Source: CAMREV01 sp051656125 (lineage in GTDB: Bacteria; Bacillota_I; Bacilli_A; Mycoplasmatales; Mycoplasmoidaceae). Taken from it: DNA of 64,000 nucleotides. The DNA is taken from NCBI GenBank assembly GCA_051656125.1, contig JBOGBH010000012.1:198668-262667 (forward strand), given 5' to 3'. Positions within the stretch are counted from its first letter, which is position 1. Every line of letters starts with the position of its first letter. The translations under genes were made by a program, and so were the position numbers. Positions 54,744 through 64,000 of this stretch are shown piece by piece. The notes beneath the pieces are model-generated. The model saw only the letters and a list, made by a program, of their open reading frames with translations. It was not told where the DNA came from and searched no databases.

Positions 54744-54773
54744 AAAAAATACAATTTAGAAATTGTATTTTTT
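54744..54773. terminator. Bidirectional terminator after the J-domain gene
   Basis: A perfect 13-bp inverted repeat (AAAAAATACAATT / AATTGTATTTTTT) with loop TAGA lies between convergent genes, with the stop of the NTPase gene at 54776. Confidence 0.8.
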
Positions 54774-54775
54774 CT

Positions 54776-56584
54776 TTATTGCAGTAATTTCTTAAATACT
54801 TCTGCATTGTTTTCTTGAAAGTCTTCTAATGAGTTTATTTCTTTTGTTGAATTAAATTCTTTTATTTCATCTTGATAAGCACTATAAATTTCTTTATTTC
54901 TAGGGTTAACTGCATCTCAATCCATTTTTCTTTGAACAAAACCTTTTACAAATTGAGATATTAATTCACAATATTTATCAAAGATAGCAAAATCAATTTC
55001 TTCTAAGTTTGAATAAATAGCATTTAAAGAATTAAATAAAGTGTTTTTTGCATAAATAGATTTTCTAATAGTTTCTAATAATCTAGAATCATGATCTGAA
55101 AGAAGTCTATATCTACCAATTTTATCTAAAATTCTAGGATTGTCTTTACTCATTTTTAATTGTAATTTTTCTTCTTGAACTCTTAGATTTTCTTCTAATG
55201 CTAATTTTTCTTTTTTATTATCTTCAATTAATTTTTCTAATTCTTTATAATTTTTAATTAAGTAAGTTTTATAAGAATTAATAGATTCTATTATATGCTT
55301 TGCATTATTAATTAAATTAAAAGTGTAGTGGTGTTTTAAATCAAGAATAAGATTTATATTAATAACTTCTACTAAATTAAAATTCATTGTTTTTTGTCTT
55401 TTAAAATACGCATTGAATGAAAAGTCAAATTCAGATATTTTATCTCATGTTTGGTATAAAGGATTATTAACAAGTTCATGAATAAATAATTCATTCATGC
55501 TGTAAGAAGAATTACAAAATTCTTCTAATGAATTAATATCTTCTTGGTTGTAGTTTGTATCTGAGAAAGTAATTAATGGGAAAACTTCTTTAAAAAATTC
55601 TAATGTTTTAGCTTTTCCGTATTTTTTAAAGTAACCAACAAAATCATGGAAATCTGCGTTTTCTTTAAGAACTCTAATAGAAATAGATTCTCCACAGTCA
55701 TCTCGATATCTTTTAAAAATATTATCTAAGATATTAGCCATTTCATTTGTAAAACCAATATTCTTAAAAAACACTGCATAATCTTGTACTAATTTAAAGA
55801 TTGGAATATCAACATACTTAATAATTTTTTCTTCACTAATTCCAGCATTTGCTGAAGATGCATTAATTTGCTTAATATTAATAGGTAAAATAAATACTAT
55901 AAAGTTTAGCTTTGATAGTTTTTTAATAGCCATAATAATATTTCTGCTACCCTCACCTAAACCTTCAATATTATCAATAAAGATTAATGTTCTAGGTCAA
56001 GTTTTTTCTTCATTAATTTTTTTAATTAATCTATCAAAAGCTTTATCAGAGCTTCCATCTCCTTTAATACCTGTTTTAAAAATACCATTAATCATTGGTA
56101 ATATAATTTCATTAGTAAGCATTTTTTTATACTCTTCAGCTTTTTCTTTACTATTAGTACCTTTGTTATTTTTGTCATAGTTAAAAATAGATAAAATGTG
56201 TAAAACAATATCTACATAAATGTTGCTTGAGTTTATATACTCTCATGCATCAATACAAATCATTTTCTCAAAATAAAGTTTGCCTTTAACTTTATCAATT
56301 TTTTCTATTAGAAGTTTTGCTAAACATTCAACAAAGTAAGATTTACCACTTCCTCTAGGACCATAAATTAATGTTAATGGTGATTCTTTAGTAACATCTT
56401 CTGGAGTAAAAATAACATCTTTATTTTTAATATACTTTTCTCACTTTTTAGCAGACTCTTCTACTTGCTTTCTAAAAAATCTATGATGTTTTTCTAATTC
56501 AGTTAAAAATAGATTACAAGAGTTTTCCAAACCCTTATCATTTAAAGCTAGTCTTAATTCAATTTTGGGAAAATCATTTACCAT
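54776..56584 (-). CDS. KAP-like P-loop NTPase, copy 2
   Basis: A 602-residue protein. Walker A is I-Y-G-P-R-G-S-G-K-S-Y-F-V near residue 76, and Walker B is L-I-F-I-D-N-I-E-G-L-G near residue 200. A C-terminal coiled coil (E-L-E-K-L-I-E-D-N-K-K-E) ends near residue 580. The first 120 residues align with copy 1, including H-x-x-F (residue 34) and S-P-L-T-L-I before Walker A. It lacks the Trp in Walker A. TGA codons occur at three positions. Function is unknown. It bounds the RM region on its right. Confidence 0.75.
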
Positions 56585-56863
56585 AATATATCCTTATTAT
56601 TTTTTATAAAATTATTATAATATAGATTGATATATTTAAATGTTTTAAAAAATAAATTTATTAAAAAATGTTTGTTTTTTATTAATGAAATTAGAGAAAA
56701 ACTTTAATCATGTAGATTAAGGCGAATGCGACATAAAGTCTTGTCTTGACACATTATCATTTATATGTAATCTTTGTGTCTCATTTGATAAATTCATATT
56801 AAATATCTTTTTTTAAAAAAAATAATAAATATTTTCTTTAAACTTTAATAAGTAAAAAGATGG
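56585..56863. other. 279-base spacer with a possible small RNA
   Basis: No open frame of useful length. Bases 56700-56795 are richer in GC than surrounding DNA and contain small inverted repeats, TTAATC/GATTAA and GACACA/TGTGTC. TTGACA near 56743 followed by TAATCT 16 bases later resembles a plus-strand promoter. A stable RNA is possible, but the evidence is slight. Confidence 0.25.
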
Positions 56864-56887
56864 CTATTTTTCTAAACCATCTTTTTT
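56854..56887. terminator. Terminator overlapping the 3' end of the deoxynucleoside kinase gene
   Basis: AAAAAGATGG pairs with CCATCTTTTT around a 13-base loop that contains the kinase stop codon, with a T run on the right side and an A run on the left. Confidence 0.65.
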
Positions 56888-57529
56888 TATTTTATTTTTA
56901 ATAAGTTTAATTTGTTGATCTGTACTTAATGAAGCATCAACAACAATATAATTTATTCCATAAACTTCACAAACATCTACTAAGTACTTTAAATACACAT
57001 TAGAGATTGACTTAAAGTAAGATTCATTTTTAGAAAAGTTTTCTACTTCAGATTCTCTTCCTCTTCTAAAAATTCTATCCTTAAAATCTTCTCATTTTAA
57101 ATCTAAAATTATATAAAGTTTAGGAACACCAATAGAATAAATTAATTCTTTTACTTTATCATGTCACATACTATCATAAAAACCAAACATAATCGGATCT
57201 GAAGTCATATTTTGGTGAGCAAATAATCTATCTTCAAATATTGTTCTATCAAATACAGTTAAATTATTAGTTTTTATACCATTTTTATAATTATCAAATC
57301 TTGAACAAAAGAAATATACTTGAAATGCTATTGCAGATGTTTTATCTCCTTCATATAGCTTTTTAAGTAACAAGTTTTGTAATTCATCTTTTTCATTAAG
57401 CTCAAATACAATATCTGCATCAATTTCTTTAGCTAATGCCCTAGAAAGAGTAGACTTACCAGCTCCTATCATTCCACCAACAGCATAACTATTAGATAAT
57501 TTTATTTTCTGAAATTGATTCTTTAACAT
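56864..57529 (-). CDS. Deoxynucleoside kinase (dGuo/dAdo kinase type)
   Basis: A 221-residue kinase for salvage of deoxynucleosides. V-G-G-M-I-G-A-G-K-S-T-L is the P-loop, F-D-R-T-I-F-E-D is the D-R-[ST]-x-x-E substrate motif, and R-G-R-E-S-E lies in the lid. It belongs to the dNK/dGK family common in mycoplasmas; the preferred base cannot be told from these motifs. The start is ATG 57529 behind GAGAG. TGA codons fall in the C-terminal half. It is transcribed alone. Confidence 0.88.
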
Positions 57530-57869
57530 TGTCTCTCATTTATATATTTAAAATATGTGTTTAAATATTATAAATAAAAATTAATAATAATTTTAAGTAA
57601 ATTTAATAAATTGTTTTTAATTTAAATGAATTTCTAATTTATGTTTAAGTTATTTGGTAAATATGTAAAATTTTTATAAAATTAAATATTTTAATTTCTA
57701 AATATTATATAAAAAAGTAGAATCTTAATCTTTGCATTGCTTGTATTAAAAAAACATTATCTTAACACCGCAATATAATATTGAAAGGGTTTTTGATAAT
57801 GCATTGTTGTTAGTAAATTTCCTGAAAAACTAATTTAATTATTTTTTCATATTTTTTATAAATTTATTC
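57530..57869. other. 340-base intergenic stretch
   Basis: Very AT-rich, stop codons in all frames. I see no gene, tRNA or clear repeat. The segment around 57760-57815 (CACCGC, then TTGAAAGGG) is slightly less AT-rich but not recognisable. Confidence 0.4.
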
Positions 57870-58388
57870 TTAACTTAAATCAATAATATTTGATTTATCA
57901 TCTCATAAAATAATATCAGCACTAAAATTATAAGTATCTTTTAATATAATTTGTATCTTTGGTGCTTCAATTATTGTTGCTGTTGTTCTTTTAGCTTCTT
58001 TAACTACTACAATTTTATCAACAACATTTTTAAATATAACATCACTATGTTTGTCTTTGACTTCAAATAAATTGTTAATGAATTCATAAGCTTCTCCATC
58101 ATTATATTCTTTGCCTAATATAAAATAATCTATAAAGTCATCTACAAATTCCTTTAATAATGTTTCTTTTGATGCATTAATAAATGATTTAAACACTAGA
58201 TTACTATTATTATCTTTTACAATGTGAGGTAAAATTTCCTTTTCCTCATCTAATGGTTTGTTATCTGTTGAGTAATCTTCTTCAATATCTTCAACACTTG
58301 AACTACAACTTACCATTGGCAAAGCTATTGCTAATGCACTAGCTGATAATAAAGTTCCTAGCAAACCTAGTTTAATTATTTTTTTCAT
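57870..58388 (-). CDS. Lipoprotein family member 1
   Basis: A 172-residue lipoprotein. The signal peptide (M-K-K-I-I-K-L-G, hydrophobic to 27) ends at a lipobox L-P-M-V-S-C with Cys28 as the lipid site. An acidic Ser/Glu linker follows. The folded part contains V-V-D-K-I-V-V-V and K-I-Q-I-I-L-K-D-T-Y, which recur in the other family members to the right. One TGA near the end is Trp. Surface exposure is expected; function is unknown. Confidence 0.8.
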
Positions 58389-58589
58389 ATTATTTCCTTT
58401 TTACAAAATTTGTAATTTAAATAAAGCAAACTATATTTTGCTTTTATATATTATATAGATAAATAGTAAGTTTGCAAAGTTTAGTAAAATAATTTATTTA
58501 AGTATTAAGTGTTTAAAAATTAAATATGAATTATTATAAGCTACAAAAAATATAGTGTTTCAATTTACTTTTTTATAAAAATAAGTAAT

Positions 58590-58880
58590 TATACTATTCT
58601 ATAAGGATATGGACAAATGTATGTTTCTGTTAATTCGATTGTTAAATTGTCGTTTGTAGTGTAACCATCTTTAATATTAATTTTTATTTTAGGCCAATCC
58701 ATAAATGAGTCAACTTTTACTTAATCTGTTATTTTTTGATACACAATTATTTCAAAAGAAAAAACTATACTTTCAACAACTAAAAAACTTTAATATTCAT
58801 TGCCTTCATCATCTTTAAAAGATAGATCATTCATAATTGCTAAAGACTTATGTTTTTGATAATTATTTGCCAATTTTTAA
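58590..58880 (-). pseudogene. Decayed lipoprotein family member (no signal peptide, two stops)
   Basis: On the minus strand the reading L-A-I-M-N-D-L-S-F-K-D-D-E-G-N-E-Y, then V-V-E-S-I-V-F, then K-I-N-I-K-D-G-Y-T-T-N-D-N-L matches the C-terminal part of the neighbouring lipoproteins. TAA codons interrupt it after N-E-Y and again after K-I-T-D. There is no start codon or signal peptide. It is a remnant from the same tandem family. Confidence 0.78.
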
Positions 58881-59107
58881 TTGTGATAAAATACTTAAAA
58901 TTATAATAAAGATCTTTCAATTTTTTGTAAAAAGCAATTACTAATACTTATAGTGCATTTTTTAAGTTGACTAATCTTAAATAATTTAAATATATTAAAA
59001 CCTATGAAAAGGTATTAATAATTAAATAGCTTATGATAAAGTTGCTAGAAAACCTTAATTTTATTAAATTTTTAATTAAAATATTTATTGATAAAATTGT
59101 TTATATC

Positions 59108-59614
59108 TTATGAACCAATTATCAAATCTTCAAAAGCAAACAATGAATCTAAATTAAGTGCATAATAACCTTTTTTAAAATTAATTTTTACTTTAATTCC
59201 TTTTGCATATGTACCAACAGAACTTGTAAATTGTACTTGGTATACTGTGGCATTTGAATTGAAAACTATGCTATCAATAACTAAATCATTTTCATACTTG
59301 TTGCCTTCAGAATCTACAAAATGTAAATTATTTGTAATTGTTAATTTTTGTGTATCAGATAATTTAACACCAATTTTTCATTCTTCAGCAAGTGCTTGTT
59401 GTTTTTCAAAATTACCAAGAGATTTCATTTCTTTTATAATTTCAGAACCGAGAGCTTCCCTAGCTTTTGAATAATCAACACTAGTTAGTATAATGGTTTC
59501 ACCTGGTTTAGTAAGATCACTAAAAAGACTACAACCAAATATTGGAAATGTAATTGCTATTGTTGATGATAATATTATTGATCATAAAAAACCAAATTTT
59601 ATTTTTTTGTTCAT
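59108..59614 (-). CDS. Lipoprotein family member 2
   Basis: A 168-residue lipoprotein, fully open. The signal peptide M-N-K-K-I-K-F-G ends at F-P-I-F-G-C with Cys28, then S-L-F-S-D. D-S-E-G-N-K-Y, V-I-D-S-I-V-F and V-K-I-N-F-K-K-G-Y mark the family core. TGA encodes Trp in the signal peptide and near residue 77. It is the best-preserved member of the four. Confidence 0.85.
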
Positions 59615-59764
59615 ATGGTTCCTTTTTTTAATTATAATATTTTTGGCTTTTGAACAAGAAATTGTTTTAATTTTTTGATAAAATTTATATTTTGGAAAAA
59701 CGCAATATTAGAATTATTAATTGAATAAATTATTAAACTAATAAGTTTTTTCTCAAAATTATAA

Positions 59765-60268
59765 TTATTCACGTGAGACTATTGAGAGACCTGTATCAAT
59801 TATTAAATCATCCATTGTGGTATAACCATCTATAAAATTAATTTTTATTTCCATTTGTAAATATGTGTAAAATTTTTCAGGACCATTTGTTTTTTGGAAT
59901 ACTATAATGTGATTAAAAACTATGTTATCAATCACTGAGGAAGCTAAATATTGTTCGCCTTGATTATCTTCAAATGATATGATATTAATAATTTTAGAAG
60001 AATAATCATCAGATAAAATTTTATCGAATTCTAATTGGCGCGCAAGTTCTCTTTGAGCTTCAAAATTATTAAGATCTTGCATTTGTTTTAAGATAAAAAG
60101 CCTAATTTCCCTTCTAGCACTTGATTCATTAATGCTTGTTAGTAATATAGGTTTGATTGGATCAATAGTTTAACTAAATAAACTACAGCTAACTATTGGC
60201 ATTGTAATTGCTAAAGAAGATGTTGATAACAAAGCACCCATAAAACTTAATTTCAATTTTTTATTCAT
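59765..60268 (-). pseudogene. Lipoprotein family member 3 with a premature stop
   Basis: The frame from ATG 60268 gives a good signal peptide and lipobox (M-P-I-V-S-C, Cys28), then S-L-F-S and a TAA at 60170-60172, where member 2 has an open codon. Beyond the stop the same frame is open to 59765 and retains D-N-Q-G-E-Q-Y, V-I-D-N-I-V-F and I-K-I-N-F-I-D-G-Y-T. One nonsense change seems to be the only lesion, so loss is recent. A shorter internal start at about 60082 would lack the signal peptide. Confidence 0.8.
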
Positions 60269-60913
60269 ATAGTTACCTTTTTATTTAATTTTAAGTAATT
60301 TTTTAAATTACTTATAATAAATTGATTCTATATAGCTAATGTTGCTTAAATTACATTTAATATGTAATAATTAAATATTTTTTTATATAATAATATTATT
60401 TTTTTTGGTGTCAATTACAAAAAAACCATTTTTATAATTAATGTTATAAATTGGTCTTTTATTACAAATCAAATTTCTAAAGTTCTTTAACAAAAAAATA
60501 ATAAGATAAAAATATTCACAATCTATATTATTAAATGTAAATTTCAGAAAGTCTTTAGATATTTTTTTCTAGATTCTAATCCCAAAAAAAATAATAAAGG
60601 TTGCAAAGTTATCCGAAACTAAGTTCAAGGAAAAAATCTTATTTTTTAAAATTAAATTTTTTATCATAAAATTTCATAATTTTTTTTAAGATGTTTCTTG
60701 AGAAACTTTTTTATGTTTCATGGATATTTGTAGTATTAAAAGGTAAATTCAAAATATTTATTTTTTTAGCATTCTTAAAATACTAAGATAATAAATTAAA
60801 TTTAATTTTAATTATTATAAAAACATAAATTATAATAAAGTATAATTTTTTAAATTAAAACTTAAAAACAAAATGTTAAATATGGTTTTAACTATTAATG
60901 AAAGTAGAAGTAA
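60269..60913. other. 645-base intergenic stretch before the DUF262 gene
   Basis: Strongly AT-rich, no open frame of useful length. A small hairpin (GTTTC-TTGA-GAAAC then six T) at 60693-60712 looks like a rho-independent terminator on the plus strand, although no gene is recognised before it. TATAAT appears at 60831-60836 and 60841-60846 and may serve the DUF262 gene. Confidence 0.4.
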
Positions 60914-62098
60914 ATGAATAATAGCAAATATAGTTTAGATGAAGAAAGTGAATTAGATGAGGAAAATGAGGTTGGTGGAAGTCATTTTAAAATTACTTCA
61001 AAAGATTTGAATCTTTTTAAGGAAGAAAGAAGTATAAGCACTTTGTTGAATTGATTAGAAAGGGGTAAATTGATAGTTCCTAAATTCCAACGTAACCCTG
61101 TTTGAAACGAAAGATTTGAGTCTTATTTTATAGAATCAATATTATTTGGTATGCCAGTTCCATCTATAATATTGTTTAAGTTTAACAATAAAGGATTAGA
61201 TGAAGATGATACTTATGAGGTAATTGATGGGCAACAAAGACTACTATCATTTATAAATTTTAAAGAAATGAAATTATCAGATATTAAAGGAATTAGCAAT
61301 AAAAGTTCAAATAAATGGAGTAAAAAAAGTAAAAAATATAAAGATATAAGTGATAATGAAAAGTATAGATTTGATGACTATCTAATTAATATAAGTGTAT
61401 TTTCAACTAGCGAAAATTTATCACATGAAAATAAAATGAGATACAAGTATGATATTTTTAGAAGAATAAATACTGGTTCTATAAGATTAACACCTCAAGA
61501 AATAAGAAATGCAGTTTATAATGGAGAATATCTTGATAAAATTTCTGATGCATCAGAAACTGATTGATTTATGAATTTAATAAAAAATGACAAGAAATAC
61601 TTATGAAATAGAAAGGGAAATAGGAAAGCACAAGATGAGTTTATTATAAGGTGTCTTGCATATTCTTTTTTTTACAATAATACAGAAATAGAATTTTTTT
61701 CTAGCTCAAAGGAAGATTATCTAAATAATTATATGGAAAATGTAAATAATAAAAAAATAGATTTAGAATGGGAAATATTAAATATGGAATCGGTCTTCAA
61801 AAAAATATATAAAATTTCTAACAGTTCTTTTTATTCTATTAGAAGAGACAATATTGATATAGTTACAAACTCTATATCAGAAACATTCTCTGAAGCACTA
61901 TTCATTTATGTAAAAAACAAAGCTGAAAAAGGCGAATTAAATGAACAAAAAATTAAAGAAAAAATTAATAATGTAAAAAGAGTAATATTTTTAGATAAGG
62001 AAAAATATAGATTTTTTTTTCAAAGCACTGTTTCCAAACATGCTATAGTTGGAAGAGTTGAAATATTAGAAAAATTGTTTGCTTCGGATTCTAAATAA
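60914..62098 (+). CDS. DUF262 (GmrS/ParB-like) domain protein
   Basis: A 394-residue protein. Its N-terminal DUF262 domain shows V-P-K-F-Q-R-N-P-V-W (residues 55-64), I-L-F-G-M-P-V-P, V-I-D-G-Q-Q-R-L (D105-R109), and F-R-R-I-N-T-G with L-T-P-Q-E-I-R-N-A. This is the ParB/Srx-fold nucleotide-binding core found in GmrSD type IV enzymes and other defence proteins. No GmrD-like HNH (DUF1524) domain follows. It is preceded by an acidic N-terminal 20 residues. ATG 60914 lacks a strong ribosome site. The stop TAA is directly followed by the ATG of the HEPN gene, so the two are coupled. Confidence 0.9.
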
Positions 62099-62830
62099 AT
62101 GCTTTACATTTTTGAAGAAAAAAAGTTCTTAAATTCACTAGATAATATTTTAAATATAGTAATTGAGTTAATAGATAATTATTCAAAAAATGATAAAAGT
62201 TTATGCGAAAAATTTTCAGATTTAAATCTTAAGCAAAAGACTTTGGTATTTAACTATTTTTTTCTTTCTGCGCATTGTATGATTGAAAATATTAGTGATT
62301 TTATGACAATCAACCCAAAATTTAAAAATTCAATAATAAATAAAGATTTTTTCGAAAAAGAAAATCATCTAAAAATTTATAATTCTGAATTAAAAAAAAT
62401 GATAATATCAAAGAATTTTTTTAAAAATGAAAGTAATTCAAAAGAAAATTTTATAAACAATATACAAAAAATAATAAATGATAGCAAAAATCAAAAAAAA
62501 TCTTGATGATATAAAATAAAGGATGAGTTTTTAAGAATAAATAATTGTCATTTTGTTAACTGTGAAAATGATGTAAAAAAATATAAAAGTATAAATAAAA
62601 TATTAAGCGATTCAAAAAATGAAAAAAACTTTATTATTAATATAAATGATTCATATATTGAAAATTATTTTAAAAACATTAATAAAACAAAAAAACAAAG
62701 AAATGAATTAGCTCATAAATTTTATGAACAAACTGTGAATTACGGGGAATTTAGATGAGAAAAAGTAGAGGAATTAGTAAAGTTTTGTTTATTTATGAAA
62801 TTTTTTTGAACAGAAAAATTTAAAACATAA
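62099..62830 (+). CDS. HEPN-domain protein (MAE_28990/MAE_18760-like), predicted RNase
   Basis: A 243-residue helical protein. R-N-E-L-A-H-K (R201, H206) is the R-x4-H motif of HEPN nucleases and lies near the C-terminus within a helix pair, as is usual. The remainder is Asn/Lys-rich and helical. In other genomes MAE_28990-type HEPN genes commonly sit next to DUF262 genes, as here (no gap). HEPN proteins often cut RNA and act as toxins or effectors. Three TGA codons (W-W at residue 136 and later) are needed to reach the motif. Confidence 0.78.
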
Positions 62831-62895
62831 AGAACATATTTTTTTTTAAAAAAAATAAGATATTTATAATATTTTTATTCTATGATTTAAATATT

Positions 62896-64000
62896 TTAAA
62901 TTCTTTTAATCAATATTCTCATATATGGAGCAATATAGAAATCTCCATTTTCTACATTTCGATATTTTGGTATTTTTTTTTTATCCATTTCATCGTTCCA
63001 CTTGTAGTATAGGTTTCCCTTACAATTTTTAGTAAATTTTGATGTTGCTTTACCATCTTTATAAATTTCACATTTGTAATTATTTTTAAAATCACAACTT
63101 CCAACTACACCTAAATATAGAATTTTAAATTGATCAGAATTATGCTTCATTAAAAATGAAATTGGAACACCAATAACATCATAATAATCCTTAGGTATAT
63201 CGTCAACCCTATCTACATTTATAGCATCATAATTAATGTATTTAGGATATTTATTTTCATTTCCTTTATATGTCTCATGAAGATATATTTTTTTATTTAT
63301 TTTATTGTGTTTTAAATTGGTAAATCAAACTGATTCTTTCATAAATAATAATTGATTTCCATCATCATCTAATTTAGCATTTGCTGATAAATTAACTTTA
63401 TAAGTTTTAGGAACTTTAAAAAAATTACCAACATTGGAAAAACCTAATCAAATTCTATTTTCTTTAAATAATGGAAATATTTCTTTATAAGTAATGGCAT
63501 TCATATTACCGATTATTAAAAATTTCTTTTTATATTTTATTAATTGTGCAATATATTCTCTAAATAAACTAAATGGCGGGTTAGTAATTACCACATCAGA
63601 TCTTTTTAAAAGTTCAATACATTCATTACTTCTAAAATCCCCCCCCCAAAGCTTTCATCACCTTTTATGACTTTAAGTTCAGGAAAAAATTTTTCATTTC
63701 TATCTTGTAATTTAATTAATAATTCATTCATGCTAAGTTTATGCTTTTTCATTAATTTATTCATTACGTCTTTATTTAATTCAAGCATGTATGCTTCTTC
63801 GCCATTTTTAGGAAAGTATGTAGTAATTAAACCTTTTAATTCTAGTGTGTCATAAAATGCAACAAAGTATCTTCAAAATTCAGAATGCTTAGCATCATCA
63901 CAATTGCAATAAATAACTTTGCCCTTTAATTGTTTTTTATATTCATCACTTCTTAGTTCTTTACAAATTGTTTCATATTTTGTGTAGAATTCATCATTTT
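62896..64000 (-). CDS. EcoRI-family adenine-specific DNA methyltransferase, frameshifted at poly-G (phase-variable)
   Basis: The gene enters from the right edge and ends at 62896. T-N-P-P-F-S-L-F-R-E-Y-I is methyltransferase motif IV (about 63560-63590), and G-N-M-N-A-I-T-Y-K matches the EcoRI methylase family. A run of nine G (coding strand, 63639-63647) interrupts it. The frame before the run stops at 63606, whereas the family motif D-F-R-S-N-E-C-I follows in another frame. A run of 7 or 10 G restores G-D-F-R-S. So the sequenced copy is OFF. The N-terminus is outside the window. A lost gene or a sequencing error in the run are the alternatives. Confidence 0.85.
63639..63647 (-). repeat. Poly-G(9) tract in the methyltransferase gene
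   Basis: Nine consecutive C on the plus strand (G on the coding strand), in a genome where G and C runs over four bases are rare. It lies exactly at the frame break of the methyltransferase, the expected place for slipped-strand mispairing. Confidence 0.95.

Noticed and set aside
60269..60913. Replication origin or att site in the AT-rich spacer
   Set aside because: No DnaA-box cluster, long direct repeat or integrase gene is seen.
1..64000. tRNA, rRNA or insertion sequences
   Set aside because: I found no T-loop-type sequence with a fitting cloverleaf, no rRNA similarity and no transposase motifs on either strand, though a tRNA scan was not possible.

Overview
The window is AT-rich DNA from a mollicute that reads UGA as tryptophan (genetic code 4). 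Many of the genes below are only complete when in-frame TGA is read as Trp; valS, rpmB, oppA, hsdR, gltX and ychF are clear cases. Gene order matches what I recall of the pneumoniae group (Mycoplasmoides, Malacoplasma, Ureaplasma): DHH phosphoesterase-thiI, pfkA-pyk, valS-engB-UPF0154, holA-comEC, opp, rplK-rplA and rpoE-fba-ychF. The species cannot be fixed from the window alone.

Region 1 to 43.8 kb is mostly core genome, largely on the minus strand. It starts with a partial cardiolipin synthase, an NrnA-type phosphoesterase and thiI. A ferredoxin and two tandem membrane paralogues follow. Next come pyruvate kinase and a phosphofructokinase with several changed active-site residues, then fatty-acid kinase FakA with an Asp23-like partner. 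rpmB stands alone on the plus strand. A long leftward gene train runs oppA, a fused oppB-oppC, oppD, oppF with a very large coiled-coil insert, a membrane protein, UPF0154, engB, valS, comEC, holA, a membrane protein and an ECF S-component. After it come an acidic protein, DegV, an OB-fold-like protein, acpS, gpsB, rnhC, a HIT protein, rplK-rplA, three family-2 glycosyltransferases, an alpha/beta hydrolase, an HNH-like protein and UDP-galactopyranose mutase. The block ends with tdk, ychF, fba, rpoE, an HD phosphohydrolase and gltX.

Region 43.9 to 64 kb is accessory. Two homologous KAP-like P-loop NTPases flank a type I restriction-modification operon read hsdS2-hsdM-hsdS1-hsdR, plus a GIY-YIG/DUF4357 protein and a membrane J-domain protein. 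The two HsdS proteins differ in the number of 12-bp TREL-coding repeats in the spacer between their recognition domains, the kind of repeat that sets recognition spacing in EcoR124-type enzymes. Past a deoxynucleoside kinase lies a small lipoprotein family in decay (two intact, two disrupted). Then comes a DUF262 gene directly followed by a HEPN-type predicted RNase gene. The right edge holds an EcoRI-family adenine methyltransferase broken at a run of nine G, which looks like a phase-variable switch caught in the OFF state.

Taken together, the left two thirds carry glycolysis, lipid precursor, peptide uptake, translation and surface-glycan functions. The right third is a defence and variation zone with at least three independent DNA- or RNA-targeting modules. 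No tRNA, rRNA, CRISPR array or insertion sequence was recognised.
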